From NCBI GenBank assembly GCA_900768845.1, contig CAAGEK010000065.1:28121-92120 (forward strand): 64,000 bases of DNA. Direction: 5' to 3'. Position 1 is the first letter of the stretch, and every line of letters begins with the position of its first letter. This stretch comes from Alphaproteobacteria bacterium (GTDB lineage Bacteria; Pseudomonadota; Alphaproteobacteria; CAAGCB01; CAG-977). A program made the translations under genes and the position numbers. Under the pieces are notes generated by a model, which saw only the letters and a list, made by a program, of their open reading frames with translations, did no database searches and was not told the origin of the DNA. Positions 1-7,474 of this stretch are shown here, in pieces.

Positions 1-180
1 TAATCCCTGTTCCTTTAGCCAATTGACTTCCGTTTCCAGTTTGTCGCGGGAAATATCCAGACCGATTGCCGTTAATCCGTCTTGCAAAATCGAGGTGTTC
101 AACGTGTAATCGCCGTCATCTTTTAAAAACTTTAATACTGCCAGACGCTGGTTTTCCGTAATTAACTGCCGATATTCCAT
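1..180 (-). CDS. VpaChn25_0724-type Mu-like phage protein, partial
   Basis: The first 60 codons of a minus-strand gene are visible before the window edge. The translation starts MEYRQLITENQRLAVL and contains a winged-helix-like stretch (YTLNTSILQDGL, then ISRDKLETEVNWL). It resembles the small Mu-like phage proteins annotated as VpaChn25_0724 or ArsR-like. The start ATG overlaps the stop of the DUF2730 gene (TAATG), so the two are translationally coupled. The C-terminus is missing. The family name comes from recall of the N-terminal pattern and the syntenic position after DUF2730. Confidence 0.6.
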   Translation of the reverse strand, partial: MEYRQLITENQRLAVLKFLKDDGDYTLNTSILQDGLTAIGLDISRDKLETEVNWLKEQGL

Positions 181-494
181 TACTTGCGCCCTCCGTTCAG
201 CAGGTATTCTTCCTGTCTTTGCAAAATGGCTTCCGTGCGCGTCAAAACGCTGTCAATGCGCTTCATTTCTCCCGTCAATCGTTCAACTTGAATACTGATT
301 TTGTGAATGTCGTCTTTGCTGGCGACGTTCTTGTATCCCTGTTCCAAAACGTCCAGACGTTTTTCTATTTTGCTTAAATCGTCCTTTAGCGCGTAAGTCT
401 TGGCCGCCGTAAATTTGACCCAGCCGAAGAAAAATCCCGCCACGCCGACGATTACGCCCCAGTAATCCTTGATAAATCCGACGAACGTTCCCAT
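180..494 (-). CDS. DUF2730-like Mu phage membrane protein
   Basis: About 104 aa starting at MGTFVGFIKDYWG. One N-terminal transmembrane helix (IVGVAGFFFGWVKF) is followed by an amphipathic helical region with heptad character up to the C-terminus (LSKIEKRLDVLEQ, then VERLTGEMKRID). This matches DUF2730 proteins of Mu-like phages, which lie between the DksA/TraR-type gene and the VpaChn25_0724 gene. The molecular role is unknown. The start was chosen because it overlaps the end of the upstream TraR gene; an in-frame start 27 bases further upstream is possible. Confidence 0.6.
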   Translation of the reverse strand: MGTFVGFIKDYWGVIVGVAGFFFGWVKFTAAKTYALKDDLSKIEKRLDVLEQGYKNVASKDDIHKISIQVERLTGEMKRIDSVLTRTEAILQRQEEYLLNGGRK

Positions 495-694
495 CATCCG
501 CGCTCCCGTTCGGCCTGGCAATCAATGCACAAGCGACAACCGGGGACGGCCAAACGGCGGGCGATGGGAATCGGCTCCCCGCATTCGGCGCAAAACTCCA
601 ATGCTTCAGGCGCATGATCCCGTTTCAGACGCTCTCGCGGCTCGGCGTTCAATCGTTCCTGTTCTGCCTGCGCCATGTCAGCCAAATCAGCCAT
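494..694 (-). CDS. TraR/DksA-type C4 zinc-finger protein
   Basis: A 66-aa protein with a four-cysteine zinc finger (CAECGEPIP, then CRLCIDCQ) at the C-terminal end and an acidic and basic helical N-terminus. Members of this family bind the secondary channel of RNA polymerase and alter promoter choice; short phage and plasmid versions resemble TraR. It is the first gene of the phage segment left of the ABC-3C cassette and is coupled to the DUF2730 gene. A role in shifting host transcription towards phage genes is inferred. Confidence 0.8.
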   Translation of the reverse strand: MADLADMAQAEQERLNAEPRERLKRDHAPEALEFCAECGEPIPIARRLAVPGCRLCIDCQAERERG

Positions 695-723
695 AGTTCT
701 TTTCCCTCTGTTTCAATAAACAC

Positions 724-753
724 AAAAAAAGAATGGCAGATCCTGCCATTCTT
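724..753 (-). terminator. Rho-independent terminator after the ABC-3C operon
   Basis: On the minus strand a perfect 11-bp stem (AAGAATGGCAG paired with CTGCCATTCTT, three-base loop) is followed by a run of seven T. It lies about 30 bp after the DUF2326 ATPase stop, so the cassette is closed off from downstream phage genes. Confidence 0.8.
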
Positions 754-783
754 AAAAATCGTGTCATTTGTCAGGGGGGGATT

Positions 784-2556
784 TTAAGATAAATCACCTT
801 CATCTTCGTTATCTAACGGAGATGAAAAATGTATTCCTAACGCACTATCCGTAATCGTTCCATCTTGTAAAGTTCTAACGGTATCTCTGATCAAATTAAA
901 CCCTTCCGGTAAATCTTCGTTCGGAAGCTGATCGGAATTTAACGTAAAAATATATTGAGCATTTAATTTTTCTGTTTTTTCTCTTGCTAATTCGATAGCT
1001 TTTGCACGTTGCCGAGAATCAACGGGATCATATAACGTGCTGTCATGTATTAAAAAATCAATGCCGTTTGGAACATTTTTTTTAAACATTTCAAGCAACA
1101 TCAAATCATAACAAAAGACATCCATCCGAGTTAAGCCTTCACTTGACGATCCTCGGTCAATTTTAAAATCATAATTCTTTTTCCCATTCTGTTCGACAAC
1201 CAATATACCAACTTTATCATTATCCCCTGTATTATTATATAATTTCATAGAATTTTCTTTAAAGATAACAATTTCTTCTCTTAAATTTTCATTGGAAATG
1301 ATATCGTTTTCAATTTGAGAAGATAGAAGGTTTTTAAGCTCTTTTAAGTTACTAAGAGCATTTCCAGCCTCTCTCCAATCGGCCAACTCCTTGTTTAAAT
1401 TTTCAAGTTCAGTTACATATCTTGTTTTTGTATCTTGGAGTCTGGAATATTCGCTCAATGCTCCATGAGATTGTAAAATTCTCATCTTATCTGTTCGTTC
1501 ATCAGATTTTTCTTTTATAAGCTGTTCATTGTTTTCAATTTCATGTTTAATTTTCAAGATTTCTGCACTTAAAAAAATCTTACGATTTTCAACAATTTCC
1601 TTATGAAATTCTATTGCAGAATTTAATGTTTGAAGTATTTTATCTGAAAAAACAATCTCAGCTTCAGCATAAACAGATTTAATCAAATCCATATTTTCAT
1701 CAACACTCTCATTCTCTGTGCTTTTTAAATATTCTTTCAACTTCTTTTTTAAAAAGATATTCCTGTTTACTAAAGTTTGAATTTCATATGTTAAAGAATC
1801 CGCGATTTTTTGAACATCCTCATATTCAGGGAGAACATTAAAATCATCTATATCTTTACTCAATCTTTCTATGGTTGCGGAAAGTGAAGCTATCTTAGAA
1901 ACAATTTTTCCAGAAGTTCCAACTTTTTCTTTGAGATAGGTAACAACTTTATTTTTTTGTGTAATTTCATTTTCTGCATCAGATAATTTTAAGCTGTCTT
2001 GCCACAATAAGTTCAAAACAAACGCATTGCGCACTTTTGTTTGAGCGGCATTTTCATTTAAAATTGCTTTAAACGGGCTTTGATAAGCATCTTTTTTTCT
2101 TATAAAAAAGCTTATAATCGAGCGAAAAGAAATATATTTTGATTCATCAAGATTAAAATAAGCCTTTCCTAAATAGCTCCTCCATTTTTCAATATCAACG
2201 TACAAGGACTTTTCCTTATCTTCTTTAACCTCAAAAGGAATATGCTTGTCCGTTGTATGAATATATATTTTATTCGGATCAGAAATAAAACGAGTTGCTT
2301 CGCACCTAAAAGTAGAGACCTCAAAATCAAGGGTAAAAGACCAATCTGCTAACTCTGCTGCATTTAATTTACTTTTTTTACCAAAATTTGATCCTAAACA
2401 AAAATCTATGATTTCAATTAAAGTTGTTTTTCCTACGGCGTTACACGAATTTTTAGCATCAGAGTCAGCCGTACGTTCGGCTACAATAAGATTTAAACCT
2501 TGTTTAAATTCTATAGGTTTAAAAGATGCCTTATTGGCATATAATTTATAAAGCAT
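784..2556 (-). CDS. ABC-3C system ATPase (DUF2326, SMC/RecN-like)
   Basis: About 590 aa, starting at MLYKLYANKASF. The N-terminal half-ATPase carries a degenerate P-loop (SCNAVGKTTLIEIID), then a long coiled-coil middle (roughly residues 190-420), then a C-terminal half with the DUF2326 signature (DRGSSSEGLTRMDVFCYDL and FLIHDSTLYDPVD, including the Walker-B-like region). In the ABC-three-component systems defined by comparative genomics this ATPase is thought to sense invasive DNA and license an effector. It overlaps the middle-component gene by 11 bp. The gene is much richer in A+T than the phage genes around it, which suggests separate acquisition. A start 42 bases upstream is open but less likely. 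Confidence 0.85.
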   Translation of the reverse strand: MLYKLYANKASFKPIEFKQGLNLIVAERTADSDAKNSCNAVGKTTLIEIIDFCLGSNFGKKSKLNAAELADWSFTLDFEVSTFRCEATRFISDPNKIYIHTTDKHIPFEVKEDKEKSLYVDIEKWRSYLGKAYFNLDESKYISFRSIISFFIRKKDAYQSPFKAILNENAAQTKVRNAFVLNLLWQDSLKLSDAENEITQKNKVVTYLKEKVGTSGKIVSKIASLSATIERLSKDIDDFNVLPEYEDVQKIADSLTYEIQTLVNRNIFLKKKLKEYLKSTENESVDENMDLIKSVYAEAEIVFSDKILQTLNSAIEFHKEIVENRKIFLSAEILKIKHEIENNEQLIKEKSDERTDKMRILQSHGALSEYSRLQDTKTRYVTELENLNKELADWREAGNALSNLKELKNLLSSQIENDIISNENLREEIVIFKENSMKLYNNTGDNDKVGILVVEQNGKKNYDFKIDRGSSSEGLTRMDVFCYDLMLLEMFKKNVPNGIDFLIHDSTLYDPVDSRQRAKAIELAREKTEKLNAQYIFTLNSDQLPNEDLPEGFNLIRDTVRTLQDGTITDSALGIHFSSPLDNEDEGDLS

Positions 2557-2779
2557 TTTTCCCCCTAAAAATTCGTCCGTTTTTATATGAAATGGCACCG
2601 ATGATATATAAAAAATCTAAAGAAAGAACAAAAAACTCAAATGAATTAATTTCTTTTTTTGTTTTTACCTTATCCCACAATGAAGATACAGTAAGAGGAC
2701 AGGAAAGAGCCTGCAATACAATAGCCCCGATTCCAAGCAAAGACTTTTTTGTATGTATGATTTTTGTTGGCAATATCAT
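2546..2779 (-). CDS. ABC-3C middle component (MC6-like)
   Basis: A 77-aa protein between the HNH effector and the ATPase, overlapping both. It shows the pattern of ABC-3C middle components: an N-terminal segment with SLLGIGAIVLQ, then TVSSLWDKV, then a C-terminal helix FEFFVLSLDFLYIIGAI. This resembles a small winged-helix protein linking ATPase and effector. Family assignment rests on this motif order and on the three-gene arrangement. MC6 is my best guess at the subtype. Confidence 0.75.
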   Translation of the reverse strand: MILPTKIIHTKKSLLGIGAIVLQALSCPLTVSSLWDKVKTKKEINSFEFFVLSLDFLYIIGAISYKNGRIFRGKNAL

Positions 2780-3540
2780 TTTTCAAAAATCTCGCAGATA
2801 TGAAAAAAATAGCTAATAACAACGTTTCCGGCGGCCTGCCTGTTAAAATTATCCTCGCCCCCTTTGTTTATTTCATGTAGCAACGCATTATATAAATCAT
2901 CGCCAGAAAATTCTTCTGACAGTCTTTTGTACATATTTTTTATTGTATTTAAAAGTTTTCCTGCAAAATATGCATTTGGTTGAGCGTTGATAAAGCTGTC
3001 TAACAAATAAGCGCGAGAAAGCCCCATTTCCAAGCTATTTGACACCCGTTCAGACAGACCGTTTCTTTTAATTTTAGGAAGGATTCCGATTACAGAAAAA
3101 TCTGATGACGATGACGAGATAGAATAATCAGAATGATTTATTAAAAAGTCGCAAACAGCTTCTATTTCCACAAAGGTTAGGTCTGATGTTGATTTTTCAA
3201 GTCTCTTTTTAACCCATTCTTCGTGTTCAGATTTAATTTGAATTAGTTTTTTTGCAGGATAATCCTGAGGGATTTTATCAATTTCAGTATGACATTTTGG
3301 ACAAAGAAGGATTAAATTTTCATACATATCCTTTTTTGTTTCATCAAAACCATCTAACGCTATTTCGTCAAATCTAGGAGCCCCTTTCTGGCCGAAAGGA
3401 TAAATATGTGCTATTTCCCCAATTTGGACAGGAGTTCCATCTGAGGCTTTTAAAAAAAGTGATGACTTACAAATGGCGCAATGTCCGCCACTGGAAGCAT
3501 ATAGTTGTTTTACCGTTGTATCTGAAAAATTACGAGGCAT
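2776..3540 (-). CDS. ABC-3C effector: HNH nuclease with C-terminal adaptor domain
   Basis: A 254-aa protein. Residues 1-90 form an HNH nuclease: a zinc-type CxxC (HCAICKSSL), the first catalytic His in GEIAHIYPFG, then NLILLCPKCHTEID with the Asn/His and second CxxC. Residues about 120-254 form an alpha-helical domain of the kind found at the C-terminus of ABC-3C effectors. The inferred job is DNA cleavage once released by the ATPase and middle component. It is first in the operon, overlaps the middle component by 4 bp (ATGA), and has a promoter directly upstream. It could be mistaken for a stand-alone HNH homing enzyme, but the tail and operon argue against that. Confidence 0.82.
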   Translation of the reverse strand: MPRNFSDTTVKQLYASSGGHCAICKSSLFLKASDGTPVQIGEIAHIYPFGQKGAPRFDEIALDGFDETKKDMYENLILLCPKCHTEIDKIPQDYPAKKLIQIKSEHEEWVKKRLEKSTSDLTFVEIEAVCDFLINHSDYSISSSSSDFSVIGILPKIKRNGLSERVSNSLEMGLSRAYLLDSFINAQPNAYFAGKLLNTIKNMYKRLSEEFSGDDLYNALLHEINKGGEDNFNRQAAGNVVISYFFHICEIFEK

Positions 3541-3563
3541 AAGAAAAACCTTACTTTTTTATC

Positions 3564-3592
3564 AGACTATCTTAAGTTTCAATATCTATCAA
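3564..3592 (-). promoter_or_regulatory. Candidate sigma-70 promoter of the ABC-3C operon
   Basis: On the minus strand a -35 TTGATA and a -10 TAGTCT are separated by 17 bp, about 25 bp before the HNH start codon. It lies in the short gap after the Mor-like gene, so the cassette can be expressed in the lysogen without phage activators. Confidence 0.5.
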
Positions 3593-3599
3593 CGTTTTT

Positions 3600-3992
3600 C
3601 TAAAACAACACTCCCTGACCGTCATTTCCCTTATTTCCTGCGGTTTCGCCGGATTTGTGGCGGCGGACGGTGCGCATCGTTACGCCGGCCAGGCGGGCGG
3701 CTTTGGCGGCGGAATGACCGTCTTTGATTGCCTGACGAATGATACGCCACACACGACTGCGATTCCCGCCGAACGGGCCCAAAGGGATTTCAATTTCATT
3801 GCCGCCGAACTGTTTGGCGATTTTGACGGCGTCTTCCGACCCGATTTCCGCGCAAAGCCAGTGTTCCGGCTTCAGGTTTCGCGGTTGCGGGATATAGGCG
3901 ACCGTCCCGCCTTTGACCGCCGCAATTTTAATTGCCGCGGCAAAGCCGGCAATTTCTTCAAACTCTGCTAAAACTCCCGTCAACTGCGACAT
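3600..3992 (-). CDS. Mor-family-like middle transcription activator
   Basis: A 130-aa protein. It has an N-terminal dimerisation-like segment (LAEFEEIAGFAAAIKIA), a central region AYIPQPRNLKPEHWL, and a C-terminal helix-turn-helix (AAKAARLAGVTMRTVRRHKSG) after IEIPLGPFGGNRSR. Mor of phage Mu activates the middle promoter from which the late activator C is made. Gene order (directly after the gp16-like gene, ahead of the late genes) supports this. It is divergent from Mu Mor and could be a related C-like regulator. Confidence 0.65.
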   Translation of the reverse strand: MSQLTGVLAEFEEIAGFAAAIKIAAVKGGTVAYIPQPRNLKPEHWLCAEIGSEDAVKIAKQFGGNEIEIPLGPFGGNRSRVWRIIRQAIKDGHSAAKAARLAGVTMRTVRRHKSGETAGNKGNDGQGVLF

Positions 3993-3993
3993 T

Positions 3994-4404
3994 TTATCCT
4001 CCGATTCTTTTAATCCACTGCTTCAGAATTTCGATGATTTTCTGTTGTTGTGCGGGTTGAAGCCATTGAACGCTGTCGATGCCCGTGTATTTTTTGCAAA
4101 AAGCATCAAGCGCGGTTTTGTCGGTTGATTGAACCGCTCCCAAAGCCTGTAATTCGCCCCAAAGGGCATAGATTTTTTTAATTCCGTCAGAAGGGGCGCG
4201 GCGGAACGCCTTCTTCTTCGGCGTTTTCCAGCCCAACGCCTTAAATTCGTTAATCAGGTCAACCAGTTGGGAATAGCGGCACTTTGCCGCGCTGTCCTTG
4301 CCCGTTACGCGCCGCACAATATCGCGGTATTGGTCGTCGTCAAGGCCGAGTTGCGTTTTGGCAATGTGAATTTTTGCGATCAGAGGACGTTTATCGGCGG
4401 TCAT
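3994..4404 (-). CDS. GemA/gp16-like protein (DUF1018)
   Basis: A 136-aa protein with the pattern of Mu gp16/GemA: KRPLIAKIHIAKTQLGLDDDQYRDIVRRVTG at the N-terminus (quoted only as KIHIAKTQLGLDDDQYRDI), a YSQLVDLINEFKALGW core and a basic C-terminal helix (WLQPAQQQKIIEILKQW). In Mu, GemA modulates host gene expression and DNA topology. It stops 2 bp before the Mor-like start, as in Mu-like genomes. Confidence 0.82.
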   Translation of the reverse strand: MTADKRPLIAKIHIAKTQLGLDDDQYRDIVRRVTGKDSAAKCRYSQLVDLINEFKALGWKTPKKKAFRRAPSDGIKKIYALWGELQALGAVQSTDKTALDAFCKKYTGIDSVQWLQPAQQQKIIEILKQWIKRIGG

Positions 4405-4475
4405 TTCAGATTCCTTTCAGACACGGAAAACCCTGCCGCCGTAAAAGCGGCAGGGAGGAAATAAAGGTTAAAAGA

Positions 4476-4622
4476 TTAAACGCGGTTAAGGATTTCGCGG
4501 ATTTTAAGGGCGAAGTCCAAATCTTCAAAAGTGATTTTACCGTTTTCAATCGCGTCTTTGATTTTTTGGCTGACGTTGGGTTTATAAATCCGTTTTTGGG
4601 GCAATTTAATGACTTTCCCCAT
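4476..4622 (-). CDS. Small phage protein, unknown
   Basis: A 48-aa protein beginning MGKVIKLPQKRIYK, basic at the N-terminus and acidic/helical afterwards (ITFEDLDFALKIREIL). It starts 4 bp after the antirepressor stop, which suggests co-translation. Small proteins with a similar NGKITFEDL-type phrase occur in Mu-like early regions, but I do not know a function. The upstream in-frame ATG lies inside the antirepressor gene and is less likely. Confidence 0.55.
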   Translation of the reverse strand: MGKVIKLPQKRIYKPNVSQKIKDAIENGKITFEDLDFALKIREILNRV

Positions 4623-4626
4623 TGTT

Positions 4627-5193
4627 TTACCCTCCGAACGGCAGGGAAAGCTGTTTGCGCTGACCACCCTTTGCGGGGATTTGAATCGAAAAGCCGCACG
4701 CTTTGATTCTGAGACGTTCTCTGTAAATCGTATCTTTGCAACGTCCCATAATTTTGCCGATTTCCCGCGCCGTCAGACCGCACGCCGAATAATGTATGAT
4801 TTTTACCCACTCGGGTTTCAGACGCAAAATTTCGGCGCGAATGGCGTTCATCTGTTCGGCCTGTGCTTTGGTTGATTGTTTGCCTTCTAAAACGTCCAGA
4901 ACATCCTGCCGGAAAGCCGCGGCCTTGTCTGATTTTGACAACATCGCTATCAACATTGCGCCACGAACAGAAAAGACATTCGTCAGTTGTTTGCCCCCGT
5001 TGGTCATAACTTCCACAGATAACATCATATCGTCGGTAAACTCTTTGCGATGTTTGCGGTAAATTTTTTGAACGGCCTTTTGCGGAAAGGATAAATTCAA
5101 GGCGGAACCAATCTGGTTCCCCCTTAAATACGGGGTGCCGTTGATGTCGATAACTTCCAGCTCGTTGTTTTGAAACTTGATTAAATTTGTCAT
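4627..5193 (-). CDS. Bro-N domain phage antirepressor
   Basis: A 188-aa protein. The N-terminal half fits a Bro-N/ORF6N domain: VIDINGTPYLRGNQIGSALN, then a KIYRKHRKEF segment and FSVRGAMLIAMLSKSDKAAAFR. The C-terminal half has a second DNA-binding motif (GLTAREIGKIMGRCKDTIYRE). Such proteins bind phage DNA or repressors and tip the lysis/lysogeny decision. It follows a gap that holds the large inverted repeat. Its presence in a Mu-like early region suggests induction control additional to the repressor/Ner pair. Confidence 0.75.
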   Translation of the reverse strand: MTNLIKFQNNELEVIDINGTPYLRGNQIGSALNLSFPQKAVQKIYRKHRKEFTDDMMLSVEVMTNGGKQLTNVFSVRGAMLIAMLSKSDKAAAFRQDVLDVLEGKQSTKAQAEQMNAIRAEILRLKPEWVKIIHYSACGLTAREIGKIMGRCKDTIYRERLRIKACGFSIQIPAKGGQRKQLSLPFGG

Positions 5194-5520
5194 AAAGACC
5201 TCCTGTTGTTAAAATTTGAACAAAGCCGCCCAAATCGTTTTTGAGGACGATTGAGGCGGGAGGCTGCTCAAAACCTGCACAACAGGTAACAGGCGCACTT
5301 ATTCGCGGCGAAAAGCCCTTATTTCGTGACCAACCTCCCATAACCGTAAAGTCGGGAAGTTCACGCACAAAAATAGCGTCGCAAACGGACGCCGTGCGTC
5401 CTGTTGTGTCCAGAAGAGGTTTTGAGTCCTCATCAGCGTTTTTTGCGCTGACGGGTATCAGAGTAACCTGTTTTTGCAATGCTGTCAACATAGTGCAGAC
5501 TTCCCCTAAAAAATTATGTT
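5194..5520. other. Gap left of the antirepressor with an overlapping minus-strand reading frame
   Basis: No well-supported gene. A minus-strand frame opens at ATG 5491 (MLTALQKQVTLIPVSAKN) and stays open to 4406, but from 5193 onwards it merely overlaps the antirepressor. The first 100 codons (for example FTVMGGWSRNKGFSPRISAP) vaguely recall the Ash/Icd-like small proteins of P4 and other phages. I treat it as possible coding for a short protein of unknown end. Confidence 0.25.
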
Positions 5521-5649
5521 TTTTCCGAAAGCGGGAACAAAATTCAAAGACTGATTTTGTCTTGTCCGGTCAAGGGCGGCGAAGCCGCTTGCGAAGCCCT
5601 TGACGGGACGGGACAAAATCGGACAATGTTCCGAACCGCTTTCGGAAAA
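5521..5649. repeat. Large nested inverted repeat (about 129 bp)
   Basis: An outer perfect 14-bp arm pair (TTTTCCGAAAGCGG at 5521-5534 with its complement at 5636-5649) encloses an inner 25-bp arm pair (5553-5577 with 5596-5620, two mismatches). The 18-base loop itself contains GGCgaaGCC. It lies in a gene-free gap of the prophage. It could form a cruciform or a long RNA hairpin on either strand. No known element was recognised. Confidence 0.8.
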
Positions 5650-5705
5650 CGTTGTTTTTTCTTGTGTCTGCGGCAGAGAAAAATCCGCCGCACCCATAAA
5701 GAAAA

Positions 5706-5852
5706 TCAGTCTAATTCCGCTTTTATACGCAGTTCCGCGGTTGTGGCTTTGACGCGCTCGGTCGCCGCGACAACCTGCCTTTCAACGTAAAACGTATAGG
5801 CAACCAGCGTCAGAGCGGCGGCAATGCAGAGATAATGCAAAAATATTCTCAT
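5706..5852 (-). CDS. Small single-pass membrane protein of the prophage
   Basis: A 48-aa protein, MRIFLHYLCIAAALTLVAYT then a charged helical tail (ATERVKATTAELRIK). It has one transmembrane helix at the N-terminus. It begins 11 bp after the DUF3164 stop. Function unknown; size and topology would suit an exclusion or lysis-regulating protein, but this is only a guess. Confidence 0.5.
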   Translation of the reverse strand: MRIFLHYLCIAAALTLVAYTFYVERQVVAATERVKATTAELRIKAELD

Positions 5853-5863
5853 CCGTTTTTCCT

Positions 5864-6490
5864 TTATGCCTTTGCCAAATCGACCGTGACCGCCTGCCAT
5901 TGCTGTTCCGGCGTATCGCGTTTGTAAAACCGGTAGTACAGCTTAGAGCCGTCCACGCGAATGCTGTCCGTTATCGCTTGCATGGCGGTCTGCCACTTTT
6001 CTTCTTGAATGTCCAAACGGCGCAATCCCAGCAAAGCCGAACGGTTGATTTTGCCTTCCTTGTCCACTTGGAACGCGTTGTTGACAAGGACGCGGATCTT
6101 GTCGTTCGCGCCGTCAGACCATTCGTTGATGCATTCGTCAATCAAGCCCTTTGCCGTTTGCAGTTCCGCGCCGAAGACGATGTTTTCGGAAATCGCGACC
6201 TTGACCATTTTCGTGCCGGCATAGTTCTGAAACGTCATGTTGCCTTTGTTGCCGCCGCGTTTCAGTCCGTACTTTTCGTCAATCAAAGACAAAAACGAGG
6301 AAACGTCATCGCCCGTGTGCCCTTTGAAACGCCCGATTTGCGCGTTCAACGCTTCGGCGTATCCGATGATTTTTTCGACCATCTGGTCTTCCAATTTTTC
6401 TTCGGGACGCACCAGATTGTCGGGAACAAGGTAGCCTTTCGCGTTCTTGTAGTACCCCGCGGGGATTGCCGTGTTGTTTTCCGTATCCAT
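5864..6490 (-). CDS. DUF3164 phage protein
   Basis: A 208-aa protein with the usual DUF3164 layout: an N-terminal AGYYKNAKGYLVPDNLVRPEEK, a helical centre (residues 30-70), a GGNKGNMTFQNYAGTKMVKV strand region around residue 80, then LKGLIDECINEW-like and SALLGLRRLDI motifs. It is a common early protein of Mu-like phages with no firmly assigned role; it has been proposed to act in replication or host takeover. Only the pattern and synteny support the call. Confidence 0.8.
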   Translation of the reverse strand: MDTENNTAIPAGYYKNAKGYLVPDNLVRPEEKLEDQMVEKIIGYAEALNAQIGRFKGHTGDDVSSFLSLIDEKYGLKRGGNKGNMTFQNYAGTKMVKVAISENIVFGAELQTAKGLIDECINEWSDGANDKIRVLVNNAFQVDKEGKINRSALLGLRRLDIQEEKWQTAMQAITDSIRVDGSKLYYRFYKRDTPEQQWQAVTVDLAKA

Positions 6491-6543
6491 GTTATTTCCT
6501 TTCTCTAAGTGGTGGTTTGTAAGTCAGTAAAAAAATCCAAAAT

Positions 6544-6927
6544 CTAAGCAACTGCCGGAGGCGGATCATCGTCATTGTTCCTTTCATCGTCCGAAGCGCG
6601 AAGCCGGACGACATTGTCCTGTCCTGTTTTGTGGGCGCACGCTTTGCAGCCCTTGAACAGCAAAACGCGCTGATGATTGGTCGCCGCGAACGGTTGACGC
6701 TGGATTGACAAACAGCGGTGGGCGGGAATTGCCCCTAAAATCGGGCAGATGACGGCGGCGGATTTAAACGCGCCGTTAAACGCCTTTTCAACGGTCTTTA
6801 AATTACCCGCGTATTTGCCGTTCAAAACCAAGCTGATGGTCGTATGGCTGTACCCCATTTTTTCGGCGACGACGCGCTGGGACTGCTGTTTGCAGACATC
6901 GCGCAATTCTTCGATAAACTCATTCAT
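6544..6927 (-). CDS. XRE-type DNA-binding phage protein with cysteine tail
   Basis: A 127-aa protein. Residues 5-45 form a helix-turn-helix (QRVVAEKMGYSHTTISLVLNG). Residues 60-110 carry several Cys and His residues (CPILGAIPAHRC, then GCKACAHKTG) that could bind zinc. Mu-like phages often carry such a protein just downstream of the MuB block. It overlaps the preceding 182-aa gene by 4 bp. The target sites are unknown. Confidence 0.65.
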   Translation of the reverse strand: MNEFIEELRDVCKQQSQRVVAEKMGYSHTTISLVLNGKYAGNLKTVEKAFNGAFKSAAVICPILGAIPAHRCLSIQRQPFAATNHQRVLLFKGCKACAHKTGQDNVVRLRASDDERNNDDDPPPAVA

Positions 6928-7472
6928 TCCTCGCCTCCGCTTTGATAAACTACCTTTTTCAAATTCGGGTCAAAAACAGCTTTAATCCGTTGAATTTGCG
7001 GGGCTTTCGCGCCGGTGTTTTTGACAAACACGAAACGGCTTCCGTTGCGTTTCAGATACTTGGCGCGGCATAACATCTTGCAGTATGTTTCGACGTTGTA
7101 CTGCGTTGTGTCGCGCGGCGTGGTCGTCATTAAATCGGCAACCGAAAATTCCTTTAAAATTTTCATCGACCGCCACAAATCTTGGTTAATGTCGTCGGGC
7201 AGGATTTTGCCGTCGCGGGTTACTCGGGGCGCGATAAAGCCCACGTCTTTTTTCAAGACATAGCAATTTGTCCGGAATTGTGTTTTCACATACGGTGCTT
7301 TTTTCTCTACCGTCGCAAAAACTTCCACAAATCCCGCTTTTTTCAAGCCGACAATGTATGTTTTGATTGTTTCGCGTTCAACACGGGTTTCGGAAGCCAA
7401 AGAATCCAAGGTGAACTCTTTTTGCTTTCGGATTTCGTCCCAAATCTGTTGACGTTTGCTTTCCTTGCCCAT
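6924..7472 (-). CDS. Winged-helix-like phage early protein, unknown
   Basis: A 182-aa protein starting MGKESKRQQIWDEIRKQ. The first 65 residues look like a winged helix (FTLDSLASETRVERETIKTYIVGLKKAG). A second helix-turn-helix-like stretch follows around residues 110-150 (EFSVADLMTTTPRDTTQYNV). The C-terminal tail is charged. It starts 3 bp after the MuB stop. Function unknown; a regulator is the simplest reading. A start 54 bases upstream would overlap MuB and is less likely. Confidence 0.6.
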   Translation of the reverse strand: MGKESKRQQIWDEIRKQKEFTLDSLASETRVERETIKTYIVGLKKAGFVEVFATVEKKAPYVKTQFRTNCYVLKKDVGFIAPRVTRDGKILPDDINQDLWRSMKILKEFSVADLMTTTPRDTTQYNVETYCKMLCRAKYLKRNGSRFVFVKNTGAKAPQIQRIKAVFDPNLKKVVYQSGGEE

Positions 7473-7474
7473 GA

